From: Fodinibacter sp963747405
GTDB lineage: Bacteria; Actinomycetota; Actinomycetes; Actinomycetales; Dermatophilaceae
DNA: 64,000 bases
Assembly: GCA_963747405.1 (NCBI GenBank)
Contig: CAVVFG010000014.1
Span: forward strand, 62,001 to 126,000
Direction: 5' to 3'
Under the pieces are notes generated by a model that saw nothing but the letters and a program-made list of their open reading frames with translations, made no database searches and had not been told where the DNA came from. Every line of letters starts with the position of its first letter. Position 1 is the stretch's first letter. A program made the translations under genes and the position numbers. This document shows, in pieces, positions 30,584 to 39,945 of the stretch.

Positions 30584-32215
30584 GTGTCCGGAGCCGATCG
30601 AGACCTCACCCCCCTCGCACCCATCGGCATGGGCAGGACCCGGTCGGGGCCGGTGCGCGAACAGCGCCCGGTCTACGTCGACCTCCTGCCGCCGTGCAAC
30701 GCCGGCTGCCCGGCGGGCGAGAACATCCAGTCGTGGCTGGCGCTGGTCAAGGCCGGCGACCACCAGGGCGCCTGGCGGGCGCTCACCGCCGACAACCCGT
30801 TCCCCGCGGTGCACGGGCGGGTCTGCTACCACCCGTGCGAGACCGCCTGCAACCGGGTCGAGCTCGACGGCGCCGTGTCGATCCACGGGGTCGAGCGGTT
30901 CCTCGGCGACCTCGCCGTCGAGCACGGGTGGGCCTTCGACCCGCCGCCGCCCCCCACCGGCCGGCGCGTGCTGATCATCGGCTCGGGACCGAGCGGGCTC
31001 TCCGCGGCCTACCACCTGGCCCGGATGGGGCACGCGGTCACGGTGCGCGACAGCGGCTCCGAGCCGGGCGGCATGATGCGCTACGGCATCCCCAGCTACC
31101 GCCTGCCACGCCCCGTGCTCGACGCCGAGATCGACCGGCTGCGGGTGCTCGGCGTCACCTTCGAGCAGGACCACCGGGTCGTCGACCTGCCTACCGAGAT
31201 GCGCGACGGCCTCTTCGACGCGGCCTTCGTCGCCGTCGGGGCGCACCTGTCGACCCGGGTCGACATCCCCAACCAGGACGCCTCGCGCGTCGTCGACGCC
31301 GTCGAGTTCCTGCGCGGTGCCTCGTCGGGCGACCAGGCGCGGCTCACCGGCAGGGTCGCCGTCTACGGCGGCGGCAACACGGCGATGGATGCCGCGCGCG
31401 TCGCCCGCCGGCTGGGCGCCGACGACACCGTCATCGTCTACCGGCGCACCCGCGAGCAGATGCCGGCGCACGAGTCCGAGGCGCAGGACGCCGAGGCCGA
31501 GGGCATCCGGATCAACTGGCTGCGCACCATCAGCTCGATGGGCGACGATGACCTCACCGTGGAGATCCAGGAGCTCGACGAGCACGGGAAGCCCCACGGC
31601 ACCGGGCGGTTCGAGACGCTCGAGGCGGACACGGTCATCCTCGCGCTCGGCCAGGCCAGCGACACCGGCTTCCTGCAGGGCATCCCGGGCATCGAGTTCG
31701 ACCGCGACACCGTGCAGGTCGACAGGACCACCCTGATGACCGGTGCGCCCGGCATCTTCGCCGGCGGCGACGCCGTGCCGAGCCAGCGCACGGTCACCGT
31801 CGGCACCGGCCACGGCAAGCGGGCGGCCCGCTCGATCGACGCGTGGCTGCGCGCCCAGCCGCACGAGGACGCCCCCAAGCACCCGATCGCCGACTTCGAC
31901 AAGCTCAACCTCTGGTACTTCGGCGTGCACGGTCGCAGCGAGGAGGTCGGGCTCGACCCGGCCACCCGCGTGCAGACCTTCGACGAGGTGCTCACCGGCC
32001 TGTCGCCCGACGAGGCGGCGTTCGAGGCCGGGCGCTGCCTGTCCTGCGGCAACTGCTTCGAGTGCGACGGCTGCCTCGGGTCGTGTCCCGAGGACGCCGT
32101 CATCAAGCTGGGCGTCGGGTTGCGCTACCGGTTCGACCTGGACAAGTGCACCGGCTGCGGGGCCTGCTACCGACAGTGCCCGGTGCACGCCATCGACATG
32201 ATCCCGGAGGGCTGA
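30584..32215 (+). CDS. GltD-like NAD(P)H oxidoreductase with extra 4Fe-4S clusters
   Basis: 543 residues. GTG start with AAGGAG 7 nt upstream. N-terminal GltD-type iron-sulfur region (CNAGCPAGENIQSW near residue 37; CYHPCETACNRVE near 87), then FAD-binding VLIIGSGPSGLSAAYHLARM near 127 and NAD(P)-binding VAVYGGGNTAMDAARVARRL near 260. The C-terminus adds a 2[4Fe-4S] ferredoxin domain: CLSCGNCFECDGC near 484 and CTGCGACYRQCP near 521. It probably exchanges electrons between NAD(P)H and the pyruvate:ferredoxin oxidoreductase encoded 3 nt downstream. Not a glutamate synthase subunit: there is no gltB nearby. Confidence 0.85.
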   Translation: MSGADRDLTPLAPIGMGRTRSGPVREQRPVYVDLLPPCNAGCPAGENIQSWLALVKAGDHQGAWRALTADNPFPAVHGRVCYHPCETACNRVELDGAVSIHGVERFLGDLAVEHGWAFDPPPPPTGRRVLIIGSGPSGLSAAYHLARMGHAVTVRDSGSEPGGMMRYGIPSYRLPRPVLDAEIDRLRVLGVTFEQDHRVVDLPTEMRDGLFDAAFVAVGAHLSTRVDIPNQDASRVVDAVEFLRGASSGDQARLTGRVAVYGGGNTAMDAARVARRLGADDTVIVYRRTREQMPAHESEAQDAEAEGIRINWLRTISSMGDDDLTVEIQELDEHGKPHGTGRFETLEADTVILALGQASDTGFLQGIPGIEFDRDTVQVDRTTLMTGAPGIFAGGDAVPSQRTVTVGTGHGKRAARSIDAWLRAQPHEDAPKHPIADFDKLNLWYFGVHGRSEEVGLDPATRVQTFDEVLTGLSPDEAAFEAGRCLSCGNCFECDGCLGSCPEDAVIKLGVGLRYRFDLDKCTGCGACYRQCPVHAIDMIPEG

Positions 32216-32218
32216 GCC

Positions 32219-35200
32219 GTGCGCGTCACGATCGACGGCAACCAGGCGGCGGTCGACATCGCCTACCGGCTCAACGAGCTGTGCGCCATCTACCCGATCA
32301 CCCCGAGCTCGACGATGGCCGAGCTCGCCGACGAGTGGGCCAGCCACGGCCGCACCAACGTGTGGGGAGCCGTGCCCACCGTCGTGGAGATGCAGAGCGA
32401 GGGCGGTGCGGCCGGCGCGATGCACGGCGCCCTGCAGGGCGGGGCACTGAGTGCCACGTTCACGGCATCCCAGGGGCTGCTGCTCATGATCCCCAACATG
32501 TACAAGATCGCGGGCGAGCTGACCTCCACCGTGTTCCACGTGGCGGCGCGCTCGCTGGCCGCGCAGGGGCTGTCGATCTTCGGTGACCACTCCGACGTGA
32601 TGGCGGTGCGGCAGACCGGCTTCGCACTGCTGTCGTCGGCGTCCGTGCAGGAGGCGCACGACCTCGCGCTCGTCGCGCAGGCCGCGACGCTGCGCACCCG
32701 GGTGCCGTTCGTGCACTTCTTCGACGGCTTCCGCACCTCGCACGAGCTCAACACCGTCGAGCTGATCGACGACGACGTGCTGCGCGCCGTCGTGCCCGAG
32801 CACCTGGTGCGCGAGCACCGGTCCCGCGCGCTGACCCCCGAGCGACCGTTCGTGCGGGGCACCGCCCAGAACCCCGACGTCTACTTCCAGGCCCGCGAGA
32901 CGGTGAACCCCTTCTACGCCGTCGTGCCCACCGTGGTGCAGGAGGTCATGGACGAGGTCGCCGCGCACACCGGCCGGCACTACCGCGTGGCCGAGTACAC
33001 CGGGCATCCCGAGGCCGACCGGGTGGTCGTCGTCATGGGGTCCGGCGGGGAGACGGTGCGCGAGACGGTGACCCACCTCGTCGGCGGCGGTGAGCGGGTC
33101 GGGGTGCTGCAGCTGCGCCTCTACCGGCCGTTCCCGGCGGCCGAGCTGCTGGCCGCGCTACCGGCATCCGTGACCCAGGTGGCCGTGCTCGACCGCACCA
33201 AGGAGCCCGGCTCCAACGGCGAGCCGCTCTACCTCGACATCGTGGCCACCCTCGCCGAGGCCCACGAGCGCGGTGACCGGGCCACCATCCCGCGCGTCAT
33301 CGGCGGGCGCTACGGGCTGTCGTCCAAGGAGCTCACCCCGGCCATGGTCGCGGGCGTCTTCACCGAGCTGGGGCGACCAGAACCCAAGCGCCGCTTCACG
33401 ATCGGCATCACCGACGACGTCGGCGGCACGAGCCTGGCCTACGACGACACCCTCGACATCGAGGAGCCCGACACCCTGCGGGCGGTGTTCTACGGGCTGG
33501 GCTCCGACGGCACGGTCGGTGCGAACAAGAACACCATCAAGATCCTCGGCGCCGACCCCGACGTGCACGCCCAGGCCTACTTCGTCTACGACTCCAAGAA
33601 GTCCGGCGGGCTCACGGTGTCGCACCTGCGCTTCGGGCCGCACCCCATCCACGCCCCCTACCTGGTCAACCGGGCCGGGTTCGTCGGCTGCCACCACCTC
33701 GGCCTGCTCGACACCGTCGACGTGCTCGCCTGCGCCGAGGAGGGCGCCACCCTCCTGCTCAACGCTCCCCAGCCCCCCGACGAGGTGTGGGACGCGCTTC
33801 CCGGGCCGGTGCAGCAGCAGGTGATCGACAAGCGGCTGCGACTGTATGCCGTCGACGCCGACTCCGTGGCCCGCGAGGCCGGTCTGCCCGGTCGCACCAA
33901 CACCGTGCTGCAGACCTGCTTCTTCGCCATCTCCGGAGTGCTGCCGTCCGACGAGGCCGTGCTGCGCGTCAAGGAGGCCATTCGCAAGACCTACAGCCGC
34001 CGCGGCTCGGAAGTCGTGCGGCGCAACGAGGCCGCCGTCGACGCCACCCTCGCGGCACTGCACGAGGTGCCGGTGCCGGTCGGGCGCACGTCGACCCGCG
34101 AGATGCCCGACGTCGTGCCGAGCCACGCCCCGGAGTTCGTGCGCACCGTGACCGCCGCGATGATGGCCGGGCGCGGCGACGACCTTCCGGTCAGCGCGAT
34201 GCCGGTCGACGGCACCTTCCCCAGCGGCACCACCGCCTACGAGAAGCGCCGGATCTCCGACCAGGTCGCCGCCTGGGACCCTGACGCGTGCATCCAGTGC
34301 GGCACCTGCAGCTTCGTGTGCCCGCACAGCGTCATCCGGTCGAAGTTCTACGCCGGTGAGGCGCTCGACGGCGCGCCCGAAGGCTTCCGGTCGGCCCCCC
34401 TCAACGCCGCCGGCCTGCCCGGCTCGCGCTACACCCTGCAGGTCTACGTCGAGGACTGCACCGGCTGTGGCCTGTGCGTCGAGGCGTGCCCGGTCAGCCC
34501 GGTGGGCGACCCGACCCGCAAGGCGATCAACCTCGAGCCGCTCGAGCCGGTGCTCGTGCCGGAGCGCGAGAACATCGGCTACTTCGAGGAGCTGCCGGTC
34601 AACGACCGCTCCCGCGTCGACTTCGGCACGGTGCGCGGAACCCAGTTCCTGCAGCCGCTGTTCGAGTTCTCCGGCGCCTGCTCGGGATGCGGTGAGACCC
34701 CCTACCTCAAGGTGCTCACCCAGCTCTTCGGTGAGCGGCTCACGGTGGCCAACGCGACCGGGTGCTCGTCGATCTACGGCGGCAACCTCCCGACGACCCC
34801 GTGGACCAAGAACGCCGCAGGGCGCGGGCCGGCCTGGTCGAACTCCCTCTTCGAGGACAACGCCGAGTTCGGCCTCGGCCTGCGGCTGGCCGCCGACCTG
34901 CACACCTCCCTGGCCCGCACCCGCCTCGCCCAGCTGCGCGAGGAGGTGGGCACCGAGCTCGCCGACGGCATCCTCGAGGCCGGGCAGGTGCGTGAGTTCG
35001 AGCACACGGCCCAGCGCGAGCGGGTGGCTGAGCTGCTCACCCGGCTGGAGGGCCTGGACGGCCCGGTGGTGCAGGACCTGCGCAGCGTCGCCGACCACCT
35101 GCTGCGTCGCACGGTGTGGATCGTGGGCGGTGACGGGTGGGCGTACGACATCGGCTCGGGCGGGCTCGACCACGTGCTGGCGAGCGGGCGCAACGTCAAC

Positions 35201-35788
35201 GTTCTTGTACTCGACACCGAGGTGTACTCCAACACCGGTGGCCAGTCGTCGAAGTCGACGCCGGTGGGCGCGGTGGCCAAGTTCGCCACCGCCGGCAAGG
35301 CGTCGGCGAAGAAGGACCTCGCGCTGCAGGCGATCGCCTACGGCGACGTCTACGTGGCCCGGGTCGCGATGGGAGCCGACCCGCACCAGACGCTCACCGC
35401 GTTCCGCGAGGCGGAGGCCTTCGACGGGCCCTCGCTGGTGATCGCCTACAGCCACTGCATCGCCCACGGCATCGAGATGAGCAAGGGGCTCGACCAGCAG
35501 TACCGGGCCGTCGCCTCCGGGCACTGGCCGCTGGTGCGCTACGACCCGGCCGTGCGCAGCAGCGGTGGCAACCCGTTCCAGCTCGACTCGCCGCGCCCGC
35601 GCATCCCGCTCGAGGACTACATCTACAACGAGCTGCGCTACCGGATGCTGCGCAACGCCGACCCCGCCGAGGCCGAGCGCCTGCTCGGGCTGGCCCAGGA
35701 GGCCGTCGACCAGCGCTGGCGGACGTACGAGGAGATGGCGACCCGCGGCGCCGACCGGTTCGCCGCCGACCCGAGGAGGACCCAGTGA
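32219..35788 (+). CDS. nifJ: Pyruvate:ferredoxin (flavodoxin) oxidoreductase, single-chain
   Basis: 1189 residues, full length for the single-chain enzyme. It has all domains in order: pyruvate-binding domain (AIYPITPSSTMAELADEW near residue 23), gamma domain with FYGLGSDGTVGANKNTIKIL near 420, 2[4Fe-4S] domain (CIQCGTCSFVCP near 690 and CTGCGLCVEACP near 747), and the TPP domain with CSGCGETPYLK (near 822) and VYSNTGGQSSKSTP near 1000. It oxidises pyruvate to acetyl-CoA and CO2 with low-potential electron transfer. The enzyme is oxygen-sensitive in many bacteria, so its presence suggests micro-oxic or anaerobic metabolism. The GTG start and GGAGGG follow the preceding stop by 3 nt. Confidence 0.95.
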   Translation: MRVTIDGNQAAVDIAYRLNELCAIYPITPSSTMAELADEWASHGRTNVWGAVPTVVEMQSEGGAAGAMHGALQGGALSATFTASQGLLLMIPNMYKIAGELTSTVFHVAARSLAAQGLSIFGDHSDVMAVRQTGFALLSSASVQEAHDLALVAQAATLRTRVPFVHFFDGFRTSHELNTVELIDDDVLRAVVPEHLVREHRSRALTPERPFVRGTAQNPDVYFQARETVNPFYAVVPTVVQEVMDEVAAHTGRHYRVAEYTGHPEADRVVVVMGSGGETVRETVTHLVGGGERVGVLQLRLYRPFPAAELLAALPASVTQVAVLDRTKEPGSNGEPLYLDIVATLAEAHERGDRATIPRVIGGRYGLSSKELTPAMVAGVFTELGRPEPKRRFTIGITDDVGGTSLAYDDTLDIEEPDTLRAVFYGLGSDGTVGANKNTIKILGADPDVHAQAYFVYDSKKSGGLTVSHLRFGPHPIHAPYLVNRAGFVGCHHLGLLDTVDVLACAEEGATLLLNAPQPPDEVWDALPGPVQQQVIDKRLRLYAVDADSVAREAGLPGRTNTVLQTCFFAISGVLPSDEAVLRVKEAIRKTYSRRGSEVVRRNEAAVDATLAALHEVPVPVGRTSTREMPDVVPSHAPEFVRTVTAAMMAGRGDDLPVSAMPVDGTFPSGTTAYEKRRISDQVAAWDPDACIQCGTCSFVCPHSVIRSKFYAGEALDGAPEGFRSAPLNAAGLPGSRYTLQVYVEDCTGCGLCVEACPVSPVGDPTRKAINLEPLEPVLVPERENIGYFEELPVNDRSRVDFGTVRGTQFLQPLFEFSGACSGCGETPYLKVLTQLFGERLTVANATGCSSIYGGNLPTTPWTKNAAGRGPAWSNSLFEDNAEFGLGLRLAADLHTSLARTRLAQLREEVGTELADGILEAGQVREFEHTAQRERVAELLTRLEGLDGPVVQDLRSVADHLLRRTVWIVGGDGWAYDIGSGGLDHVLASGRNVNVLVLDTEVYSNTGGQSSKSTPVGAVAKFATAGKASAKKDLALQAIAYGDVYVARVAMGADPHQTLTAFREAEAFDGPSLVIAYSHCIAHGIEMSKGLDQQYRAVASGHWPLVRYDPAVRSSGGNPFQLDSPRPRIPLEDYIYNELRYRMLRNADPAEAERLLGLAQEAVDQRWRTYEEMATRGADRFAADPRRTQ

Positions 35789-36813
35789 CCGACCTGACGA
35801 CGAGCTATCTCGGTCTGGCACTGCGCAACCCGCTCGTGGCGAGCGCCTCGCCGCTCTCGCAGGGCGTCGACCGGGTGCGAGCCCTCGCCGGGTCCGGCGT
35901 CGGCGCGGTGGTGCTCTACTCGCTCTTCGAGGAGCAGGTGAACCGCGAGCAGCTGCGCGACCTGATGGTCACCGAGTCGCACGAGGACTCCTTCGGCGAG
36001 GCGCAGACCTGGTTCCCGTCGCTGCCCACCAGCCAGCCGGTCGGGTCGGCGCACTACCTCCACCTGCTCGAGCAGGCGTCGGCGGCGGTCGACGTGCCCG
36101 TGATCGCCAGCCTGAACGGCAGCAGCCCGGGCGGGTGGGCGAGCTTCGCGCGCTCGATGCAGGATGCCGGCGCCGCCGCGATCGAGCTGAACATCTATCT
36201 GGTGCCCGGCAACCCGCACACCAGTGGACGCGACGTCGAGGACCGGCACGTCGAGATCCTGCGGCAGGTCAAGGATGCCGTGACCGTGCCCGTCGCGGTG
36301 AAGCTGAGCCCGCACTTCAGCTCGATGGGTGAGATGGCGATGCGGCTCGACGTCGCCGGGGCGGACGGGCTGGTGCTCTTCAACCGCTTCCTGCAGCCGG
36401 ATGTCGACCCCGAGACGATGGCGGTCACCACGGGGGTCGGCCTCTCCTCACCCGCCGAGGCACGCCTGCCGCGCACCTGGATCGCGATCCTGCGCGGGCA
36501 CGTCACGGCATCCCTCGCCGCCACGTCCGGGGTCGAGGACGCCGGTGACGTCGTCGCGTACCTGCTCGCCGGTTCCGACGTGGTGATGACCGCCTCGGCC
36601 CTGCTGCGGCACGGGCTCGGCCACGCCCAGGTGCTGCTCGACGGGCTCGAGGGCTGGATGGCGCGGCACGGGTTCGCGGGTCTCGACGAGTTCCGCGGCC
36701 GGCTGGCGGTGCCGGTGGGCGTCGACCAGACGGCCTACGAGCGGGCCGGCTACGTCGCCGCGCTCGAGAAGGCCCGGCACACCTACGGCGACCTGGTGGT
36801 CGGAACCGCCTGA
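35785..36813 (+). CDS. Dihydroorotate-dehydrogenase-like flavoprotein of the PFOR operon
   Basis: 342 residues, a (beta/alpha)8 FMN protein of the DHOD-like family. The GTG overlaps the nifJ stop (GTGA) and GAGGAGGA precedes it. Motifs: YLGLALRNPLVASASPLSQG at the start, AIELNIYLVPGNPHTSG near residue 133, VPVAVKLSPHFSSMGEMAMR near 170 and ADGLVLFNRFL near 192. Because it belongs to the PFOR operon and not to a pyr operon, it is unlikely to be the pyrimidine enzyme. This gene is a recurrent partner of nifJ in several phyla. Its substrate is unknown. Confidence 0.82.
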   Translation: MTDLTTSYLGLALRNPLVASASPLSQGVDRVRALAGSGVGAVVLYSLFEEQVNREQLRDLMVTESHEDSFGEAQTWFPSLPTSQPVGSAHYLHLLEQASAAVDVPVIASLNGSSPGGWASFARSMQDAGAAAIELNIYLVPGNPHTSGRDVEDRHVEILRQVKDAVTVPVAVKLSPHFSSMGEMAMRLDVAGADGLVLFNRFLQPDVDPETMAVTTGVGLSSPAEARLPRTWIAILRGHVTASLAATSGVEDAGDVVAYLLAGSDVVMTASALLRHGLGHAQVLLDGLEGWMARHGFAGLDEFRGRLAVPVGVDQTAYERAGYVAALEKARHTYGDLVVGTA

Positions 36814-36830
36814 CCCCCGCCCGCCCGGCC

Positions 36831-36990
36831 CGTACCGAGATCGACCAATAGGTCACCTCGGGGACACCCGGCCCGTACCGAGATCGACCAATAGGTCACC
36901 TCGGGGACACCCGGCCCGTACCGAGATCGACCAATAGGTCAGTTCCGGGACGGCCGAAGTGTGTACCTGCAGTGACCTATTGGTCGATGT
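36831..36990. repeat. Family B repeat cluster between convergent genes (site 1)
   Basis: Three direct 43-bp units each carry GAGATCGACCAATAGGTCA (36837-36855, 36880-36898, 36923-36941), followed by one inverted copy TGACCTATTGGTCGAT (36972-36987). Forward and inverted copies can pair into a long stem. The cluster fills the space between the + gene ending at 36813 and the - gene ending at 37016. Confidence 0.92.
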
Positions 36991-37015
36991 GGGGACGCAC
37001 GGCGTCGGCCCCGGC

Positions 37016-38923
37016 TCAGCCGAGCAGCTCGTCGACGTAGCACCAGCGCCAGGCCTCGCCGGGCTCGATGCTGCGCATCACCGGGTGGTGGGTCTCGCTG
37101 AAGTGCGCGCCGGCGTGCTTGCCGACGGAGGAGTCGCAGCATCCGACGTTGCCGCACGTGGCGCAGGCACGCAGGTGCACCCAGGTGAGGCCCTCGGCCA
37201 GGCAGCGCGGGCAGCCCTCCGCACTGGTCGGCACCCTGGGGACCTCGGTGGTGGCGAGGTGCTCGCACGCGCCGGCGATCCGGTCCGGTGGCAGCAGGGG
37301 CGACTCGCGCACCTCGCCCGAGCGGGTCGCGCTCCAGATCAGGGCGGACTCCTCGGCGTCGAGCTGGCCGAGCACGGAGGTCAGCACCTCGTGGTCGACC
37401 CCGCCGGCGTCGCGGATGCGCAGCAGCTCGGCGCGCTCCTCACGGATCATCTCGGTGCGTACCCGGGCGCGGGCCTCGCTCGGCGTCTCGTCGTCGCCCA
37501 GGCCCAAAGTGCCGAGGCGCTCCCAGCTGCGGTTGACCCGGGCCGTCGCCTGGTCGCGCACCACGGCCACCGTCGCCTCGTCGGCTGTGGGGTCGGCTTC
37601 GATGAGCCGCAGCCCCGCACCGGTGGTGGCGCCGAGCACCGTGGCCTCCTGCAGTGCGTCCTCGCGCGGGTCCGGACCGCGCACGCCGAGGGCCCGGGCG
37701 AGCGCCGGCAGGGTCGAGCCCTGCAGGAGCAGGGTGCCCACGGTGACGACGAGGGCGATGACGACGAGCTGGGCTCGCAGCGGTGTGTCCTCGGGCAGGG
37801 TGAGCGCGGCCGCCAGCGTCACCACCCCGCGCATGCCGGCCCACGCGCCGACGACGCCCCCCCGGAGCCGGTCGGCCCGGTCGACCGTGGAGTCGGCGTG
37901 CCGGTTGGTGAGCAGGGTGAACGGGACCATCCACAACGGGCGAAGCACCAGGCACGTGAGGAGCACCGCCAGGCCGACCAGCAGGGTGCGACCCGTGGAG
38001 AGCTCGGCGCCGTTGACCACGTCGTCGAGGAGCCCGGCGATCTGCAGGCCGATGAGGAGGAAGACGGTGTTCTCCAGCACGAAGGTGACGCTCGACCAGT
38101 TGATCCGCTCGGACAGCCGCGACGGCGCCGTCTGCAGCACCGGCGCCTTGTGCGCGAGCAGCAGCCCGGCGGTCACCACCGAGAGCACCCCGGAGGCGCC
38201 CACCTGCTCGGCCGGCACGTAGGCGAGGAACGGTGCGACGAACGACAGGGCCGTGTCGGCCGGCACCTCGGTGAGGTGCTTGCGCAGCAGCCCGATGACG
38301 AAGAACGCCGCCACGCCGATCGCCACGCCGCCGACCGACGCGACCAGGAGCTCCAGACCGACCGACGCCACGGTCACCTCGGAAGCGTCCTCGGGTGCAG
38401 CGCCGCCGTGCGCGATGGCCAGCCCGGCAGCGGCCAGGGCGGTGCGCAGGGTGACCAGCGCGGTGGCGTCGTTCAGCAGCGACTCGCCCTCGAGGATCGT
38501 GGTGATCCGCCTCGGCAGGCCGATCCGGCGGGCCACAGCGGTGGCGGCCACGGCATCCGGCGGGGCGACGATGGCACCCAGGGCGAGGGCCAGCGCGAAC
38601 GGGATGGGCAGCATCAGCCAGGCCACCAGCCCCACCCCCGCCGCGGTGAAGAGCACCAGGCCGACGGACAGGCTGAGGATGGCGCCCCGGTGCGCTCGCA
38701 CGTCGAGCAGCGAGGTGGACAGGGCGGCCGCGTAGAGCAGCGGTGGCAACAGGCCGTAGAGCACCAGCTCGCTCGACAGCCGCACCTCGGGGATGCCGGG
38801 GACGAACGACAGCACGGCGCCGACGACGAGCAGGGCGATGGGCGTCGGCACGCCGGACGGCGTCACCCTGCTGACCAGGATGACGACGAGGACGATGGCG
38901 ACGACGAGTGCGGCGAGCTCCAC
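37016..38923 (-). CDS. Na+/H+ antiporter (CPA1) with C-terminal UBP zinc finger
   Basis: 635 residues from a GTG. Residues ~1-420 hold about 12 hydrophobic helices of a NhaP/CPA1 exchanger, with ALGAIVAPPDAVAATAVARR near residue 108 (the ND/PD ion site region) and ILEGESLLNDATALV near 140. A cytoplasmic helical region follows. The last ~80 residues are a ZnF-UBP domain: CEHL at 553, CPRC at 571-574, CATCGNVGCC at 587-596 and HAGAH/THH at 603-613, all zinc ligands kept. It exchanges Na+ (or K+) for H+; the role of the zinc finger in bacteria is not known. Confidence 0.88.
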   Translation of the reverse strand: MELAALVVAIVLVVILVSRVTPSGVPTPIALLVVGAVLSFVPGIPEVRLSSELVLYGLLPPLLYAAALSTSLLDVRAHRGAILSLSVGLVLFTAAGVGLVAWLMLPIPFALALALGAIVAPPDAVAATAVARRIGLPRRITTILEGESLLNDATALVTLRTALAAAGLAIAHGGAAPEDASEVTVASVGLELLVASVGGVAIGVAAFFVIGLLRKHLTEVPADTALSFVAPFLAYVPAEQVGASGVLSVVTAGLLLAHKAPVLQTAPSRLSERINWSSVTFVLENTVFLLIGLQIAGLLDDVVNGAELSTGRTLLVGLAVLLTCLVLRPLWMVPFTLLTNRHADSTVDRADRLRGGVVGAWAGMRGVVTLAAALTLPEDTPLRAQLVVIALVVTVGTLLLQGSTLPALARALGVRGPDPREDALQEATVLGATTGAGLRLIEADPTADEATVAVVRDQATARVNRSWERLGTLGLGDDETPSEARARVRTEMIREERAELLRIRDAGGVDHEVLTSVLGQLDAEESALIWSATRSGEVRESPLLPPDRIAGACEHLATTEVPRVPTSAEGCPRCLAEGLTWVHLRACATCGNVGCCDSSVGKHAGAHFSETHHPVMRSIEPGEAWRWCYVDELLG

Positions 38924-38939
38924 GCAGCGATTGTCGCTG

Positions 38940-39542
38940 TTACCGGGACTCGGGGGTGAGGTTGCCCGTCAGGTAGTGCTCGAGCACCGGCCCGATCGCC
39001 GCGACCAGCTCCTCGCGCGACGCCTCCACCAGCCGCGGGACGCCGATGACGTGGCGGGCGAAGGCGAGCCCGGACATCTGCGCGGCCGTGAGCGCGGCCC
39101 GTAGCTCGGGCTGCTCGCCGCCCAGATGGTGGGCCAGCGGCCCGAGCAGCCGCTCCATGAGCAGGTCGCGCACCCGCTCGGCGGCTTCCTCCTCCGAGGC
39201 CGCTGCCCGCAGCAGGCCGGTCATCGTGCGGCGCGCCTCGGGCGTGTCGAGCATCCCGACGGCGAACGCGGCGAGCCGGTAGCCGATCCCCTCGTCACCG
39301 GGGGCGAGCAGGGCGGGCATCACCTCCTCGGGGGCGAAGGGCAGCTCGACGACGGCGATGAAGAGGTCCTGCTTGCTGCCGAAGTAGTGGGTGACCAACC
39401 GGGTGTCGACGCCCGCGTCTCGAGCGATGCCGCGCAGCGTTGCGCCCGGGTAGCCCAGGTCGGCGAAGGCCCGGGAGGCGGCCGCGAGGATCGCCTCACG
39501 GGTGCCGCTGCCCGCAGGCCTGCGTCCCCTGGTGCCGGCCAC
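38940..39542 (-). CDS. TetR-family transcriptional regulator
   Basis: 200 residues. The GTG at 39542 is chosen because GAGGAGG lies 5-8 nt upstream and the helix-turn-helix then begins normally: GTREAILAAASRAFADLGYP, ATLRGIARDAGVDTRLVTHY, FGSKQDLFIAVV. The C-terminal ligand domain resembles the TetR_C_33-like group. It follows the antiporter on the same strand 16 nt upstream of its start, so the two may be co-transcribed, with the regulator first. The target is unknown. Confidence 0.85.
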   Translation of the reverse strand: MAGTRGRRPAGSGTREAILAAASRAFADLGYPGATLRGIARDAGVDTRLVTHYFGSKQDLFIAVVELPFAPEEVMPALLAPGDEGIGYRLAAFAVGMLDTPEARRTMTGLLRAAASEEEAAERVRDLLMERLLGPLAHHLGGEQPELRAALTAAQMSGLAFARHVIGVPRLVEASREELVAAIGPVLEHYLTGNLTPESR

Positions 39543-39945
39543 CGGGCCTCCTCGTCGACGGGTATTCCTCAGTCGAGGAAAGTATGCCGTGCCGGAGCCG
39601 TGGAGAGGATGCCGAGCCGGAGGTGGGGAAGAGGAGCCGGGCCGGAGGTGGGGAACATAGGCGAAGCCGAGCCGGAGTGGGGAACGGATGCCGAGCCGGA
39701 GTGGGGAACGGATGCCGAGCCGGAGTGGGGAACGGATGCCGAGCCGGAGTGGGGACGGATGCCGAGCCGGAGTGGGGAGAGGATGCCGAGCCGGCCGTGC
39801 CGGACCGGCGAGCACTGCCAGCCCACCCTCTCTCCGGGCTCCCCGACTTTCCCTGCCGGCAGCCGGGCAACACGCCGTGTCGACCGCCGCCCAGCGGCGT
39901 GTCGACCGGCCGCTGCCCTGCAAGGTCAGGGAGGCGCGGGGGGGA
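39543..39945. other. 403-nt non-coding gap with tandem repeat
   Basis: No gene is credible here. The gap lies between two - strand genes and holds the tandem repeat at 39607-39797. The remaining ~140 nt before the DUF885 stop codon show no clear hairpin or promoter. Confidence 0.6.
39607..39797. repeat. 24-bp tandem repeat, about eight units
   Basis: Consensus GGATGCCGAGCCGGAGTGGG followed by GAAC. Clean units begin at 39686, 39710, 39734, 39757 (one base shorter) and 39781; three earlier units from 39607 are degenerate. The open frames through it are made of the repeat and are not genes. Confidence 0.9.

Noticed and set aside
30584..32215. Glutamate synthase small subunit
   Set aside because: It is GltD-like but has a C-terminal ferredoxin domain and lies in an operon with nifJ; there is no large subunit nearby.
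32219..35788. Nitrogen fixation
   Set aside because: NifJ is a general pyruvate:ferredoxin oxidoreductase; no nitrogenase or nif assembly genes are in the window.
35785..36813. Pyrimidine biosynthetic dihydroorotate dehydrogenase
   Set aside because: The operon context (nifJ) and divergent sequence argue for a DHOD-like protein of other function; no pyr genes are adjacent.
36831..36990. Possible CRISPR array (43-bp repeats)
   Set aside because: The repeats are contiguous, with no variable spacers, there are no cas genes, and inverted copies are present.
39607..39797. Possible repetitive protein (MPSRSGE repeats)
   Set aside because: The frame exists only because of a 24-bp repeat; one unit of 23 bp breaks the frame register, and there is no start signal.
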